Shown: positions 1 through 10,843 of the stretch, piece after piece | Numbering within the stretch: the first letter of the stretch is position 1 | Layout of the letters: every line of letters starts with the position of its first letter | NCBI GenBank assembly: GCA_937907705.1 | Contig: CALCVP010000031.1 | Coordinates: 255,566-319,565, forward strand | DNA length: 64,000 bases | Direction of reading: 5' to 3' | Source: an uncultured Prevotella sp. | GTDB taxonomy: Bacteria > Bacteroidota > Bacteroidia > Bacteroidales > Bacteroidaceae | Notes under the pieces: model-generated | What the model saw: the letters and a program-made list of their open reading frames with translations, nothing else | Told to the model about the DNA's origin: nothing | Databases searched by the model: none | Made by a program: the position numbers and the translations under genes

Positions 1-1123
1 ATGGCAGTATGCCACCTTGGTTTTTCAGCAGCACGATACCCTCTTCTCCTATCTTCCGGCAGGCATCATAGTGTGCTTCAGAGCATTGTGAACCAATCAC
101 TTTATTGGCGTTCATGGCTGTGCGGAAGATAGTTCTCAGCACGCGTGCAGCCTTGTCATTAAGCACACTCATGGGTACTTTGCCCTCCTTTATCAATGCT
201 TCAAAGGGGTCTGCCAGGTGATAGGTGTTGTAGCCTTTGCTCTTGTCTTCGGTCTTTCCGTTGGTATCGGTGCCCATTTCTATGTCCAGTCCGCAAGTAG
301 CAGCCTGCCAGTCATCGTGTGCTCCGCCCCAATCGCTGATTACTGCACCGTCAAAGCCCCATTCCTTTTTCAGTATCTTGTTGAGCAGAGAGTCGTTGTG
401 GCAGAGGTGCTGACCGTTCCATATAGGGTAAGACCCCATCATTGTCCACACGCCAGCCTGCTGCACACACTTCTTGAAGGCAGGAAGGTAAATCTCTCTG
501 AGTGCCCTTTCGCCCACGTTTACATTGACAGTGAAGCGGTCCCACTCTTGATTGTTCAGTGCAAAGTGCTTCAGGCAGCACGCCACACCATTCTTCTGTG
601 CGCTCTGAATGTAGGGCACAGCCATTTCGCCTGCCAGATACGGGTCTTCGCCCATATATTCGAAGCTGCGTCCGTTGAGCGGAACACGGGCTATGGTGGT
701 GCCAGGTCCGAGCAGGACATCCTTGCCGCGGAAGGCAAATTCCTCGCTTACGGCATTGCCGTATACTGCGCTAAGGTCTCTGTTCCAGGTAGAAGCTAAG
801 CAGGTCAATGAAGGAAACGCCACGATAGAGTCGTTGGTCCAGTTGGCTGTTTCCCATGTGTTCCAGTCCACTTCTGCGCGCACTCCGTGAGGGCCGTCGC
901 TCATGTTCAGCTGTCGGATGCCCAATCTTGGCACGCCAGCTGACGTAAACTTGCTTTGTGCATGGAGCAGTTGTATCTTTTCATGCGTAGTCATTCGCGA
1001 CAGAGCATCCTGCACGCGTGCCTCTACTGAGGCGTTAGGGTCCAGATAGACGGGTTTTGGGGTTTGTGCAGAGGCAGTTGCGGCCAGTGCCAAAGCCAAG
1101 GTAGCTGATAGTAATATCTTCAT
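1..1123 (-). CDS. GH3 family beta-glucosidase, partial (C-terminus beyond window start)
   Basis: The first 374 residues of a secreted glycoside hydrolase family 3 enzyme are visible; the rest lies beyond base 1. The start at 1123 gives a clean signal peptide (MKILLSATLALALAATASAQ). The GH3 N-terminal barrel follows, with the motifs MSDGPHGVR, GKDVLLGPGTTIARVP, CCLKHFALNNQE and VISDWGG; D264 of the SDW motif is the expected nucleophile. Family knowledge: GH3 enzymes remove non-reducing terminal glucose (or xylose) from oligosaccharides. It lies 109 bp downstream of the GH2 gene on the same strand, so it is probably the third gene of the GH31-GH2-GH3 operon. In a xyloglucan locus its likely job is trimming exposed backbone glucose in the periplasm. 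Family is secure; substrate is inferred from neighbours. Confidence 0.93.
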   Translation of the reverse strand, partial: MKILLSATLALALAATASAQTPKPVYLDPNASVEARVQDALSRMTTHEKIQLLHAQSKFTSAGVPRLGIRQLNMSDGPHGVRAEVDWNTWETANWTNDSIVAFPSLTCLASTWNRDLSAVYGNAVSEEFAFRGKDVLLGPGTTIARVPLNGRSFEYMGEDPYLAGEMAVPYIQSAQKNGVACCLKHFALNNQEWDRFTVNVNVGERALREIYLPAFKKCVQQAGVWTMMGSYPIWNGQHLCHNDSLLNKILKKEWGFDGAVISDWGGAHDDWQAATCGLDIEMGTDTNGKTEDKSKGYNTYHLADPFEALIKEGKVPMSVLNDKAARVLRTIFRTAMNANKVIGSQCSEAHYDACRKIGEEGIVLLKNQGGILP

Positions 1124-1232
1124 GTTTATAGCTAAAATATTAGTTGGTTAATGTATGTTTTTTAAAGTGTTGTTCAATAAGCAGGTGTTCATGACAGGCG
1201 AACAAGCACCTGCTTGAAAATTTGTTATTGCC

Positions 1233-3761
1233 TTATTTTACTGTTATTTCAGTGCTTCCGTCTTTCAGGTCGTAGGCTTTGGCAGTCAGTTTCACCTTAC
1301 TCGGTTGCTTGCCAGCCTGTATTACAACCATACATTTGCCGTAGAGCGCGCGGCGCTTGTTGTCTTTATATCGTTCGAGCGACCATTGACTGCCGTTGTC
1401 AACGCCTGCTATGGTGGCGTTACCCTCCAGCTGGAAGAACACTTGATTGTCGGCATGCGGGCAGAGATTGCCCTCTTTGTCTACCACTTCCACGGTAACG
1501 AAAGTCAGACTCTTGCCGTTGGCCGTCATTACAGTGCGGTCTGGCGTCAGCTTGATGCGGTCTGGCTGTGCGGCAGTGCGTATCACTTGTGTGGCTACTG
1601 TCTTGCCGTTCTTGCGCGATACCGCCTTTATTTCGCCTGGTGTAAATTTCACCCGCCATGCCACATGATACTGGTGGCTGTCAGCTTTGCGCCGTATGCC
1701 TTGGCTCTTGCCGTTGATATACAGTTCCACTTCATCGGCATTGTTGTAGTAGCACCACATGTCAATGTCTTGTCCGGGCAGCCAGTTCCAGTGCGGAAAG
1801 AGGTGCAGCACGGTCTTTGCGGTCCATTCGCTCTGATACATATAATATACATCCTTCTTGAACCCCGCCAAGTCTATGATGCCAAAGTAGCTGCTGTGGG
1901 CAGGGTAGGCATAAGGCGTAGGTTCGCCTATATAGTCCCAGCCGGTCCATATAAACTGACCGGCACACCATGGCGTATGTTTTACCACGTCCCAAGTGGT
2001 CTCATGTGTGCTGCCCCATGGCACATGGCAGTTGTCATAGCTGCTGCATTGGTAAGAAGGGTCTGTATACGGCATCCACCATTCCTGCGGTGCCGTCTTG
2101 ACTACATCGCTGGGCATGGTGTAGAAGCCCCGTGTTTGCAGTGCCGACACGCTCTCTGTCATCAAGAAAGGCTTGCCGGGAAAGTTTTCGGGCACGTCTT
2201 TTATCCACTGGTGGTGATAGTTGAAGCCTATGATATCCAGTGCATTGCTCTTGAACAGGTGGTTTTTGGGGTCCGGTTCGTTGCATCCTGCGGTAACAGG
2301 ACGGGTGGCATCGTGTGCCTTTACCACTTCAACCAGTCGTTTGGTGAGCAGCGAGTTGACGCTCATTTCACCGTCTTGAGCCAGCGAAGAGGCGTCGTGG
2401 CCAAAGTTGAGGATTAAGTTGGCCTGTTCGGCAGACAGTGTGTCGGCATCAGCAGATGACCACTGTTCCAACACTTCGTTGCCAATGCTCCATATCATGA
2501 TGCTCGGGTGGTTGCGGTCGCGGCGCACCAAGTCGGACAAGTCGCGCTCAAACCATTTGTCAAAGAAGCGTGCATAGTCGTTTTGCGTCTTCTTCCTGTG
2601 CCACATGTCAAACGATTCGTCCATCACCACGAAGCCCATGGTGTCGCACATGTTGAGCAGTTCCGGGGCAGGAGGGTTGTGGGTGCAGCGTATAGCGTTG
2701 CATCCCATCTCTTTGAGTGTGCGCAGTTGGCGGTAGAGTGCATCCTCATTGAGTGCAGCCCCCAAGCATCCCAAGTCGTGGTGCTGGCATACACCGTTCA
2801 ACTTCATGGCTTTACCGTTGAGCGAGAATCCCGTTTTGGGGTCAAAATGAAAGGTTCTTACTCCCGTGTTGACGGTATCTGTGGCTACCACTTGCCCGCC
2901 TACGATGACCTCTGTCGTTACCTTATATATATAAGGGCGGTCTACCGACCACAGCTGTGGGTTGCTGAAGCTGAGCTGTTGGGCAGTGGCTGCCAATGTG
3001 GCGGTGCCGTCTGTCAGGTCAGTATAAGTGAAGTAGGTGCTGGCAGGCACATTGACGGTTTGCTGCCGCTGCGCCACTGCGTTGCCGTTGGCATCTGTCA
3101 GTGTGTGTCTTACTGTGGCTTTGGCGCTGTTGGACGTGCTGTTTTCCAGTTGTGTGGTAACGGTTACAATGGCCTTGTTGCGCCCTTTGAGGGCAGTGCT
3201 GACCGTTGTGCCCCAATGGGCAATGCTGACGGATGCCGCCTTTACCAGCCACACATGCCGGTAGATGCCACATCCGCTGTACCATCTGCTGTTGGGCTGG
3301 TCGCTGTTGTCTACCCTTACGGCCACCGTGTTGTTGCCGTCTTTGCTGAGATAGGGCGTCAGTTCGTATCTGAAACTGCTGTAACCATAAGGCCGTTGCC
3401 CTAACTTATGCCCATTGATATAGACGGTGGCGTTCATGTACACACCGTCAAAGTCAATGTAATAGCGGTTGGATGCAGCGGTGGCAGGGTCAATGTACAG
3501 TTGCTTTCTGTACCATCCCACGCCTCCAGGCAGTGCTCCACCGCTGGCGCCCGACGGGTTTTGTGCTAGAAAGTCGCCTTCTATTGCCCAGTCGTGGGGC
3601 AGGTCAAGCAGCCGCCAAGCATGGTCGTTATAAGTAGGTTGGAGCATGACGGCAGAGTCTGCCAGTGCAAAGCGCCAATCCGCATCAATACATTGTCTGG
3701 TCTGCGCATGTGTGACGAGTGCCAATGACAAGAAAAACGAGAGTATGGACAGTTTTTTCAT
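1233..3761 (-). CDS. GH2 family beta-galactosidase-like enzyme
   Basis: 842 residues with a signal peptide (MKKLSILSFFLSLALVTHAQ). The order is jelly-roll sugar-binding domain (DLPHDWAIEGDF, GVGWYRK), immunoglobulin-like domain, and catalytic barrel (GVCQHHDLG, MGCNAIRCTHNPP). Near the C-terminus lie DUF4982-like and Ig-like beta domains. The catalytic acid/base is E429 in WSIGNEV and the nucleophile is E536 in MTES, both at the expected places for GH2. GH2 enzymes of this layout remove terminal beta-galactose and related sugars; in the context of GH31 and GH5 the likely target is galactose on xyloglucan side chains. It lies 113 bp downstream of GH31 and 109 bp upstream of GH3, all on the same strand. 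Beta-mannosidase or beta-glucuronidase activity cannot be excluded from sequence alone. Confidence 0.93.
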   Translation of the reverse strand: MKKLSILSFFLSLALVTHAQTRQCIDADWRFALADSAVMLQPTYNDHAWRLLDLPHDWAIEGDFLAQNPSGASGGALPGGVGWYRKQLYIDPATAASNRYYIDFDGVYMNATVYINGHKLGQRPYGYSSFRYELTPYLSKDGNNTVAVRVDNSDQPNSRWYSGCGIYRHVWLVKAASVSIAHWGTTVSTALKGRNKAIVTVTTQLENSTSNSAKATVRHTLTDANGNAVAQRQQTVNVPASTYFTYTDLTDGTATLAATAQQLSFSNPQLWSVDRPYIYKVTTEVIVGGQVVATDTVNTGVRTFHFDPKTGFSLNGKAMKLNGVCQHHDLGCLGAALNEDALYRQLRTLKEMGCNAIRCTHNPPAPELLNMCDTMGFVVMDESFDMWHRKKTQNDYARFFDKWFERDLSDLVRRDRNHPSIMIWSIGNEVLEQWSSADADTLSAEQANLILNFGHDASSLAQDGEMSVNSLLTKRLVEVVKAHDATRPVTAGCNEPDPKNHLFKSNALDIIGFNYHHQWIKDVPENFPGKPFLMTESVSALQTRGFYTMPSDVVKTAPQEWWMPYTDPSYQCSSYDNCHVPWGSTHETTWDVVKHTPWCAGQFIWTGWDYIGEPTPYAYPAHSSYFGIIDLAGFKKDVYYMYQSEWTAKTVLHLFPHWNWLPGQDIDMWCYYNNADEVELYINGKSQGIRRKADSHQYHVAWRVKFTPGEIKAVSRKNGKTVATQVIRTAAQPDRIKLTPDRTVMTANGKSLTFVTVEVVDKEGNLCPHADNQVFFQLEGNATIAGVDNGSQWSLERYKDNKRRALYGKCMVVIQAGKQPSKVKLTAKAYDLKDGSTEITVK

Positions 3762-3874
3762 ACAGTGTAAAGTTTGATAATAAGTAGGCTGTTAGCCGGG
3801 CTTTGGAGGATGAGTGTTGGGCAACGGCTGTAGCCCCTTGTCCTTTTCTCTTGGAACAAGGGGCTGTTTGCCGT

Positions 3875-6781
3875 TTATAGCTTTACCGTCAGGGCTTTGC
3901 CGTTATAGTTGACCAAGGTGCCTTGCGGACTGTCAAGGTCGAGCTGTTGCTGTTTGTCGGGCGATACCACCACAATATTGAAGCGGCGGTTCTTCAGCAT
4001 GCCGTTGAACGAGCCTTTGCGTTGCCCGATGGTCAGGCTCTTGTCGGCCTCGTTGTAGCGAATGTCAATAGTGGCATACTTGCCCTTTTCGTAATTATAG
4101 TTTGTACCTTCGTCTTCGTAGAGCGTAAAGGCAGCATCCTTGCCGGTATAGACATAGAGGTTGATTAGCTCGGCGGGCTTTTGGTCGCTCCATTCCATTT
4201 CGGGCCCGAACGGCACGATAGCGCCCTCGCGCACAAACACCGGCATCTTTTCGTAAGGTGCATCAGCCATGATATTTTGTCCGCCCTCATAGTGGCGTCC
4301 TGTGTACAGGTCGTACCAGCCACACTGCTTGGGCAGGTAAACCTGGCGCGAACGGGCCTTGTAGTAGCCCACCGGGCAAGCCATGAAGGCAGGTCCGAAC
4401 ATCCATTGGTTGCCTATATTGTTGACAGCAGGATCGCTTTCAAAGTCCATGACCAGTCCGCGCATCAGCGTATAGTCGTTGAAGTGTGCCCATGCCGCCA
4501 TGCTGTAAAGATAAGGCATCATGCGGTAGCGCAGCTTGTCGTAGTATACAATGGCCTTGTAGGCAGGATGCGACTCCGGCGCAATGTTCCATACCTCGCG
4601 TTCGGGCCACTGTCCGTGGGTGCGGTAGAGCGGGATGAAGCATCCAAACTGGTTCCAGCGTGCTTGCAGCTCGCGCCATTCCTTGAGGTCTTCGGTCTCT
4701 ATGCCCGTCTGGTTATAGTAGCCTTGTGCTTTCATATAACGGTTTTCCACGCAGAAGCCACCTTGGTCCATACCCCAGAAAGGTATGCCGCTCATAGAGA
4801 AGTTGAGACCTGCCGTCATCTGTGCGCGCATGTCTTCCCATCGTGTTCCTATATCGCCGCTCCATGAGGCGGTGCTGTATCGCTGCAAGCCTGCAAAGCC
4901 GCTGCGTGTCAACAGGAACACACGCTTGTTGTTGTTGACGCTTCGCTGTCCGTTGTAGATAGCGTCTGCATTGACAATGGAGTAGGCATTGAAATACTCG
5001 GTGCTGGAACCTAAAGCCGTAGGTCCGCAGAGAGCTTTGCGGTAGTCGATAGGTGTGCAGTCGCGCACGTTAGGTTCTGAGGCATCCATCCACCAGGCAT
5101 CCACGCCTTGCTTGTATTTTGAATAGAGGTTCTCGTCCATCTGTCGCCAGAACATCTTGCGTGCTCCAGCCGAGTAAGCATCGTAGAATGAGCCTACATA
5201 GCCCGGTCCCACCCAGTCGCGTATAGAGTCTTTCACAGCCTGGTGATACATCCATCCGTGGCTGTCCAACTCTTTGTAGTTCTTGGTATTGCAGTAGAAC
5301 TTGGGCCATACCGATATCATGAACCTTCCGTGCATGGCATGTACACTGTCGAGCATGGCCTGCGGGTTGGGATAGCGGGCTGCTTCGAACTGGTGGCTAC
5401 CCCATTGGTCTTCAGCCCAATAGTTCCAGTCTTGCACGATATTGTCTATTGGAATATGGCGTTTGCGAAATTCTGCCAGTGTCTGCTCTATCTCACCTGA
5501 GGTCTTGTAGCGTTCTCTGCTCTGCCAGAAGCCCAAAGCCCATTTCGGCATTACCTGCGCCTTGCCTGTCAGAGTGCGGTAGCCACTGATTACCTGGTCC
5601 ATGTTTTGACCTGCTATGAAGTAGTAGTCCATGTCGCGGCTCATTTCACTCCAGATAGACACCTGCTGCTGTTGCTGCTCGCTTACTGGCTTGGCAGCCC
5701 GCAGTCCGCAGTAAGACACGTCGCCGTCAGGCTGCCACTCTATGCGCAGATGCGTCTTCTTGCCCTTTGTCAGTGCCACATTAAACTTGTAGGAATTAGG
5801 GTTCCAAGCCGTGCGCCAGCGCTCTGCCACTGCCTCTTTGCCGTCAACAAATACTTTAACATAGCCCGCATAGTATAGCAAAAAGCGGTAAAGATAGTCT
5901 TCAGGAGCCTGTATCCAGCCTTCATACACCACGTTGGAGCCATTGAGCTTGAAGCCTTTGGGCAGGTTAGGTATCATGCGCGAGTTCTCATAATAAAGCG
6001 AGTCTTCGCGGCGCACCAGTTGGTAGCCGTCCTTGTCTGTATAGATACCTGTCAGCGCACCGGGTTTCCCATCGCGGTCGTAGAGGGTGAACGCACGGTT
6101 CAGTTGCAGATAATCGTCCGGATTTCCCCATCTGCAGAGCGAGTAAGAGTCCCACAGCAAGCCGTAGTTCTTGTTGCTCATGACGAAGGGAATGGATATT
6201 TTCGTATTATACTGAAACAGCTCTTCGTTTTTACCTTTATAGTTATACTCTTCAGCCTGATGCTGTCCCAAACCGTAGAAAGCTTCGTCTGCCGGGCTGT
6301 CAAAGGTGGCATGCCAGGTCCAGGCGGTACGTTCCTTGTCGGTAAGTGTGCCCACGCCGATGTCGCTTGTCGGCACAGTATAGGGCAAGAATGTCTTTCC
6401 GCCCCCTTGCGTCTCGTTGAGCAGCAGCTTGCCTTCAGCGTTGTAGAAAGCCACATGACCTGTATTTTCATCTACCACGGCTTTTACATTCTTTCCGCTC
6501 ACGGTGATGAGGCTGCCCTGCTGGCTCACGGTGCAGTCAGCTTTCTGCTTTTGCGGCACTATGACAAGGCTGCTTTTCTGCGGAAATTCGTTTTCGCAAG
6601 TAGCCCTTACACGTATAATATTGCCATTGATTAGTTCTACCCTTACTAATTTGGCACCATTGTTGGCAGCATTTTTTACCTTTACGATAATGCCGTTGCC
6701 CTGTGTCAGAGGGTTGGCAGCCTGTGCCGACAAGGCACCTACCAGCAGAATAGCCGAGAGATAAGTTCTTATGTTCTTCAT
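3875..6781 (-). CDS. GH31 alpha-xylosidase-like enzyme with PA14 insert
   Basis: 968 residues with signal peptide. An N-terminal beta-sandwich is interrupted by a PA14-like segment at about residues 240-350 (VYEGWIQAPEDYLYRFLLYY, VKVFVDGKE, LRIEWQPDG). The GH31 barrel follows: WQSRERY, DWNYW, nucleophile D566 in WWMDASEP, and acid/base D643 in WSGDIGTRWEDM. Family knowledge: a PA14 domain inserted in GH31 is the layout of xyloglucan-active alpha-xylosidases (Bacteroides ovatus and Cellvibrio types), where it helps bind longer oligosaccharides. It is the first gene of the leftward enzyme operon, with a TAnnTTTG element at 6949-6956 upstream. The predicted role is removing alpha-1,6-xylose from the non-reducing end of imported xyloglucan oligosaccharides. 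Alpha-glucosidase is the main alternative. Confidence 0.93.
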   Translation of the reverse strand: MKNIRTYLSAILLVGALSAQAANPLTQGNGIIVKVKNAANNGAKLVRVELINGNIIRVRATCENEFPQKSSLVIVPQKQKADCTVSQQGSLITVSGKNVKAVVDENTGHVAFYNAEGKLLLNETQGGGKTFLPYTVPTSDIGVGTLTDKERTAWTWHATFDSPADEAFYGLGQHQAEEYNYKGKNEELFQYNTKISIPFVMSNKNYGLLWDSYSLCRWGNPDDYLQLNRAFTLYDRDGKPGALTGIYTDKDGYQLVRREDSLYYENSRMIPNLPKGFKLNGSNVVYEGWIQAPEDYLYRFLLYYAGYVKVFVDGKEAVAERWRTAWNPNSYKFNVALTKGKKTHLRIEWQPDGDVSYCGLRAAKPVSEQQQQQVSIWSEMSRDMDYYFIAGQNMDQVISGYRTLTGKAQVMPKWALGFWQSRERYKTSGEIEQTLAEFRKRHIPIDNIVQDWNYWAEDQWGSHQFEAARYPNPQAMLDSVHAMHGRFMISVWPKFYCNTKNYKELDSHGWMYHQAVKDSIRDWVGPGYVGSFYDAYSAGARKMFWRQMDENLYSKYKQGVDAWWMDASEPNVRDCTPIDYRKALCGPTALGSSTEYFNAYSIVNADAIYNGQRSVNNNKRVFLLTRSGFAGLQRYSTASWSGDIGTRWEDMRAQMTAGLNFSMSGIPFWGMDQGGFCVENRYMKAQGYYNQTGIETEDLKEWRELQARWNQFGCFIPLYRTHGQWPEREVWNIAPESHPAYKAIVYYDKLRYRMMPYLYSMAAWAHFNDYTLMRGLVMDFESDPAVNNIGNQWMFGPAFMACPVGYYKARSRQVYLPKQCGWYDLYTGRHYEGGQNIMADAPYEKMPVFVREGAIVPFGPEMEWSDQKPAELINLYVYTGKDAAFTLYEDEGTNYNYEKGKYATIDIRYNEADKSLTIGQRKGSFNGMLKNRRFNIVVVSPDKQQQLDLDSPQGTLVNYNGKALTVKL

Positions 6782-6948
6782 ATATGTTTATGTTTTATTG
6801 TAATGTCAGCATAGGTGTAGTGCTCTTTGTCCACACTTGTGCTTGCAGCATGGCGTGCGGTAAAGAATGAGTAGCTTCAGACTTCTTGGTTCATCGGTTG
6901 GTGTGCAGCTCATGGCTGCACCGTGTTCGCTACATGGTATTCTGCTTG

Positions 6949-6956
6949 CAAAGTTA
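6949..6956 (-). promoter_or_regulatory. Bacteroidetes -7 element for the GH31-GH2-GH3 operon
   Basis: Reverse strand reads TAACTTTG, matching TAnnTTTG. An imperfect upstream CTTG lies 18 bp away. It sits about 170 bp before the GH31 start. Confidence 0.5.
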
Positions 6957-7154
6957 GCAATAATATGATAAATGCAAGCTGTATGCGCCTAAAAGCATAG
7001 GTGGGTAATGTTGTCAATCGGTGTATAATTTGTTAAGTAAACAGGTCTATACCTTATTATATAAGTGCCTTGCAGATATGGTTGCAGACCCATCGTCAGC
7101 TCTATGGGCAGCATGCGGTATCCCTTCTTTTTCAACTGCCCGCAAATGCCTGTC

Positions 7155-7275
7155 TGCAATAGCTATGCAACCGCTTGCGGATTGCATAGCTATTGCAGGC
7201 CGATAAGGCTGCAATCGGCAGTCAACAGCATAGCTATTGCAGGCTGGTTGCACTGCTTTTGCAAAGGATGTAGTG
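7155..7275. repeat. Mosaic palindromic repeat cluster A
   Basis: The arms at 7155-7170 (TGCAATAGCTATGCAA) and 7182-7197 are exact reverse complements, and the centre CCGCTTGCGG is itself a hairpin, so 7155-7197 folds almost entirely. A 17-base word, GCATAGCTATTGCAGGC, occurs at 7184-7200 and again at 7228-7244. Related words recur in five other intergenic regions of the window. Confidence 0.85.
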
Positions 7276-7515
7276 CAGCAGCGCAAGGTAATGAAATTTG
7301 TGCTGCGGTATGATATGGGGCAAGAAAGTAATGAAAAACGTAAAAGCACTGCTGTTGCCTGTGGCTGTTTTGGCGATGGACGAATCATTTATGAAGTTTT
7401 ACAACGTATTGACAGTCAATGCATTAATGATGTATGCAACATTTTATACATGCTTTGAAAACATTTTGAGCAGTTATAAATTAGACTTTAAAAGACATTT
7501 TTTTGATTTTATTAG

Positions 7516-7523
7516 TAGATTTG
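7516..7523 (+). promoter_or_regulatory. -7 element for the SusC-SusD operon
   Basis: TAGATTTG matches TAnnTTTG and lies about 120 bp before the SusC start. I see no good -33 TTTG at 19-21 bp. Confidence 0.45.
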
Positions 7524-7646
7524 CAGCCGTTAACATCTTAATGAAGAAAAACATAGAGCTGCCACACAGCAGCCATGAAAGCAATAAACTACGTATAATA
7601 TTTACTTTACAATAATTACTAACTTTAAAAATTTAATTGTCTAACT

Positions 7647-10600
7647 ATGGGAAAGACCTATTCCAACAGTTGCATGAGTTCAACTCTATGCAAGATTGCC
7701 ATGGTAGTGTTTCTACTCTTTCCGGCAATGAATGTACTTCAAGCAGGTTCCCTTATCGCCAAGACCGTTACCGGTAAGGTGGTGTCTGCCACCGACAGTG
7801 AGCCGCTGATAGGCGCCACGGTAGCCGTACAAGGCCGACAAGGCGGTGTGATTACCGATTTTGACGGTAACTATTCTATCAAGGTAAACGATGGCGAGAC
7901 CCTTGTGTTCAGTTATATAGGCTATGTAACACAGAAGGTAAAAGTAACAGCCAGCGTTGTCAATGTGAGCTTGAAAGAAGAGTCAAACTCACTTGAAGAC
8001 GTGGTAGTGATAGGCTACGGCGTGCAGAAAAAGAAGCTGGTAACCGGAGCTACCGTGCAGCTGAAGGGCGACGAAATCTCCAAGCTCAACACCAACAACG
8101 CCTTGCAGGCCATGCAGGGACAGACACCCGGCGTCAATATCATCTCGGAAAGCGGCAAGCCAGGTGCCGACATGAAGGTAATTATCCGTGGACAAGGCTC
8201 CAACACCAACAACAAGCCTCTCTATGTGATAGACGGCATACCAGGTGCCGACATCACAACGGTAAACCCCTCTGATATCGAAAGCATCGATGTGCTCAAA
8301 GATGCCGCCTCTGCCGCTATCTACGGTGCACAGGCTGCCAACGGTGTTATCATCGTTACCACACGCAGTGGCAAGGAAGGCCGCACACAAGTAACCTTTG
8401 ACGGCTATATGGGTTGGCAGACAGCAGCACGCAAGATAGAGATGTGCAACGCTCAGGAGTACATGATGCTCATGGACGAGCAGAACCTTAACTCTGGCAA
8501 TGGCGTGTACAACTGGAGCGCATACCCCGGTATCTATGATACCAACGGCAATGTGATAGACACCGACTGGATGGACCTCATGTTTAAGGACAATGCTCCT
8601 ACACAGAATTATACTGTCGGTGTAAACGGTGGTTCCAAGAGTTCAACCTATGCTATCTCGCTTGGCTATTACAGTCAGGAGGGTATCATCGGCGGCAAAC
8701 GCGCTTCCAACTATGAGCGTTACAACTTTCGCACCAATTTGGAGCAGAGCATCGTGAAAGACATATTGAAAGTGGGCGAAAACGTATCCTTTGCTTATGT
8801 GAAGACCAATGACCTCGGCACAGGCAACATGTATAACAACAAGTTGCGCGGTGCCTATGCCACCTCACCCTTGCAGCCACTCTATCTGCAACAGGATGGT
8901 CGCGAAGACCTCAACAACGGCTACAGTTATTCTACTGCCAACGACTGGTATCAGTATGACGGAAACCCCGTAGCAGCCCTCTATCGCGGACGTAATCTCA
9001 GCGATAGACAGAACTGGGTGGCCAACGTATTTGCCGAGTTGCAGCCTGTCAAAAACCTTCGCATCAAGACTTTGCTCGGTTTCAACCAGAATGTGGGCAC
9101 TTATCGCGCCTATAAACCTAACTACACGTCAACTACCAACGATATGCAGACCACAGGGTCTACCACCAGTCAGAATATATACAAGAACTGGACACTGACC
9201 TGGACCAATACTGCTGCCTACGACTGGACCTTGGGCAAGAATGCGTTCAACGCCATGCTCGGTATGGAAGTGGAGCGCTTCCAAGGCGACAAGATGGAAG
9301 GCTCCAACATTCTGCTCTCTATCTATGACGACTGGAACCACGCTTATCTGAGCAATGACGCCAACAGCCATGTGGGAACAGTGGCAGGTTATCCTGAAAA
9401 CGAATACCGGCGCATCTCTTACTTCGGCCGCCTGGGATGGAACTACGACGATACCTATATGGTCAACGCTACGCTGCGCTGCGACGGTTCATCACGCTTT
9501 GCAGCCGGACACCGCTGGGGCTGGTTCCCTTCTGTATCGGCAGGATGGGTTATCACCAACGAAAACTGGATGAAAAACACCAGCTCCTGGCTCGACTTCC
9601 TGAAGATTCGTGCCAGCTGGGGACAGGTAGGCAACAATAATATCGACGCTTATCTCTATACCTCTACCGTGGTGCTCGATGGCGTAGGCGTCAACTTCGG
9701 ACAAGGGAAAGGCACCAAATACAATACCAACGGTGCTGTCTCAGACCGTATCGGCAACGACAAACTGAAGTGGGAAACCTCTGAACAAACCGACCTTGGC
9801 TTTGACGCACGCTTTATAGGCAGCCGTTTAGGACTCAACTTCGATTACTATTACAAGAAGACCAAAGACTGGATAGTCAAGTCACCGGTGCTTGCTACCG
9901 TGGGAGCTGACGCTCCTTACATCAATGGTGGCGACGTAACAAACCAAGGTATTGAACTTGGACTGTCGTGGAACGACCATATAGGCAAAGACTTCCAATA
10001 TAACATCGGTGCCAATGTGTCTTACAACAAGAACGAGGTAAACAATATTCCTCTACCGAAGGCGGCATCATCCATGGCTATGCAGAAGGCTCGACCAATG
10101 CCAATGTCATGTTCAACAACCAGACAGAGTTCTACCGCTGTGAGGCAGGACACGCCATGGGATATTTCTGGGGCTATAAAACAGCAGGCATCTTCCAGAA
10201 CCAAAAGGAGATAGACGACTGGGTGGCAGCAGGCAACGGCATACTCGACGGCACGCAGCCTGGCGACCTGAAGATTGTAGACCTGCACAAAGACGGTGTC
10301 ATCAATGATCAGGACAAGACAGACTTGGGCAACGGCATACCTAAGTTCAACTTCGGTTTCAACCTCGGATTTAGCTATAAGGGCTTCGATTTCTCTACAA
10401 CATGGTCAGGAGCTGCCGGCTTCAAGGTTACCAACGGTGGCTACCGCAACTGGGGCAACTCCTTGCAGAGCAACTATACCAAGCGCTTCCTCGGCCGTTG
10501 GCATGGCGAAGGCACGTCAAATACATTGCCCCGACTCACCAATATAGACCGCAACTGGACCAACTTCTCTGAACTTTATCTGGAAGACGGCGACTATCTG

Positions 10601-10828
10601 CGCATCGCCAACATCACTGTCGGCTACGACTTTGCCAAACTGCTCAAGGCAAAGGTGCTCTCTCAGGCACGCCTTTACTTCCAGGTGCAGAACCTTTACA
10701 CCTTTACCAAGTACTCAGGCATGGACCCGGAGGTGGGCTTTGGACAGCACTCATGGATGTCGGGCATCGATACAGGTTCCTACCCTCATGCCCGCACAAT
10801 ACTCGTAGGTGTTAACTTGAAATTCTAA
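7647..10828 (+). pseudogene. SusC-like TonB-dependent receptor, single-base frameshift near 10052
   Basis: Two overlapping frames together encode one complete SusC-type outer-membrane importer of about 1060 residues. The first (7647-10214) carries a signal sequence, a carboxypeptidase-D-like domain (VTGKVVSATDSEPLIGATV), the SusC plug (VIRGQ-type motif IIRGQGSNTNNKPLYVIDGI) and most of the barrel. The second (10109-10828) carries the last strands and ends NLKF. The break is at 10050-10055: in frame the text reads I-P, then the continuation S-T-E-G-G is one base out. Restoring one C in the short C run gives I-P-S-T-E-G-G. Everything on both sides is well preserved, so this is either a sequencing/assembly error or a very recent inactivation. 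The protein would import xyloglucan oligosaccharides with SusD, which starts 15 bp downstream. Confidence 0.9.
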
Positions 10829-10843
10829 TTCTATTAAAAAGAC

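Larger units (their letters stand above)
6782..7646. other. Divergent intergenic region of the polysaccharide locus
   Basis: 865 bp without a convincing gene lie between the leftward GH31 operon and the rightward SusC operon. It holds a promoter element for each side (6949-6956 leftward, 7516-7523 rightward) and a cluster of palindromic repeat modules at 7155-7275. The short reading frames crossing it translate the repeats or lack ribosome-binding context. The 300 bp before the SusC gene are AT-rich. No regulator gene (SusR, hybrid two-component, ECF sigma) is present here, so the locus regulator must be elsewhere. Confidence 0.7.

Noticed and set aside
7021..7615. Several 60-110-codon frames before the SusC gene
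   Set aside because: They translate palindromic repeats or AT-rich leader in several frames at once and resemble no protein.
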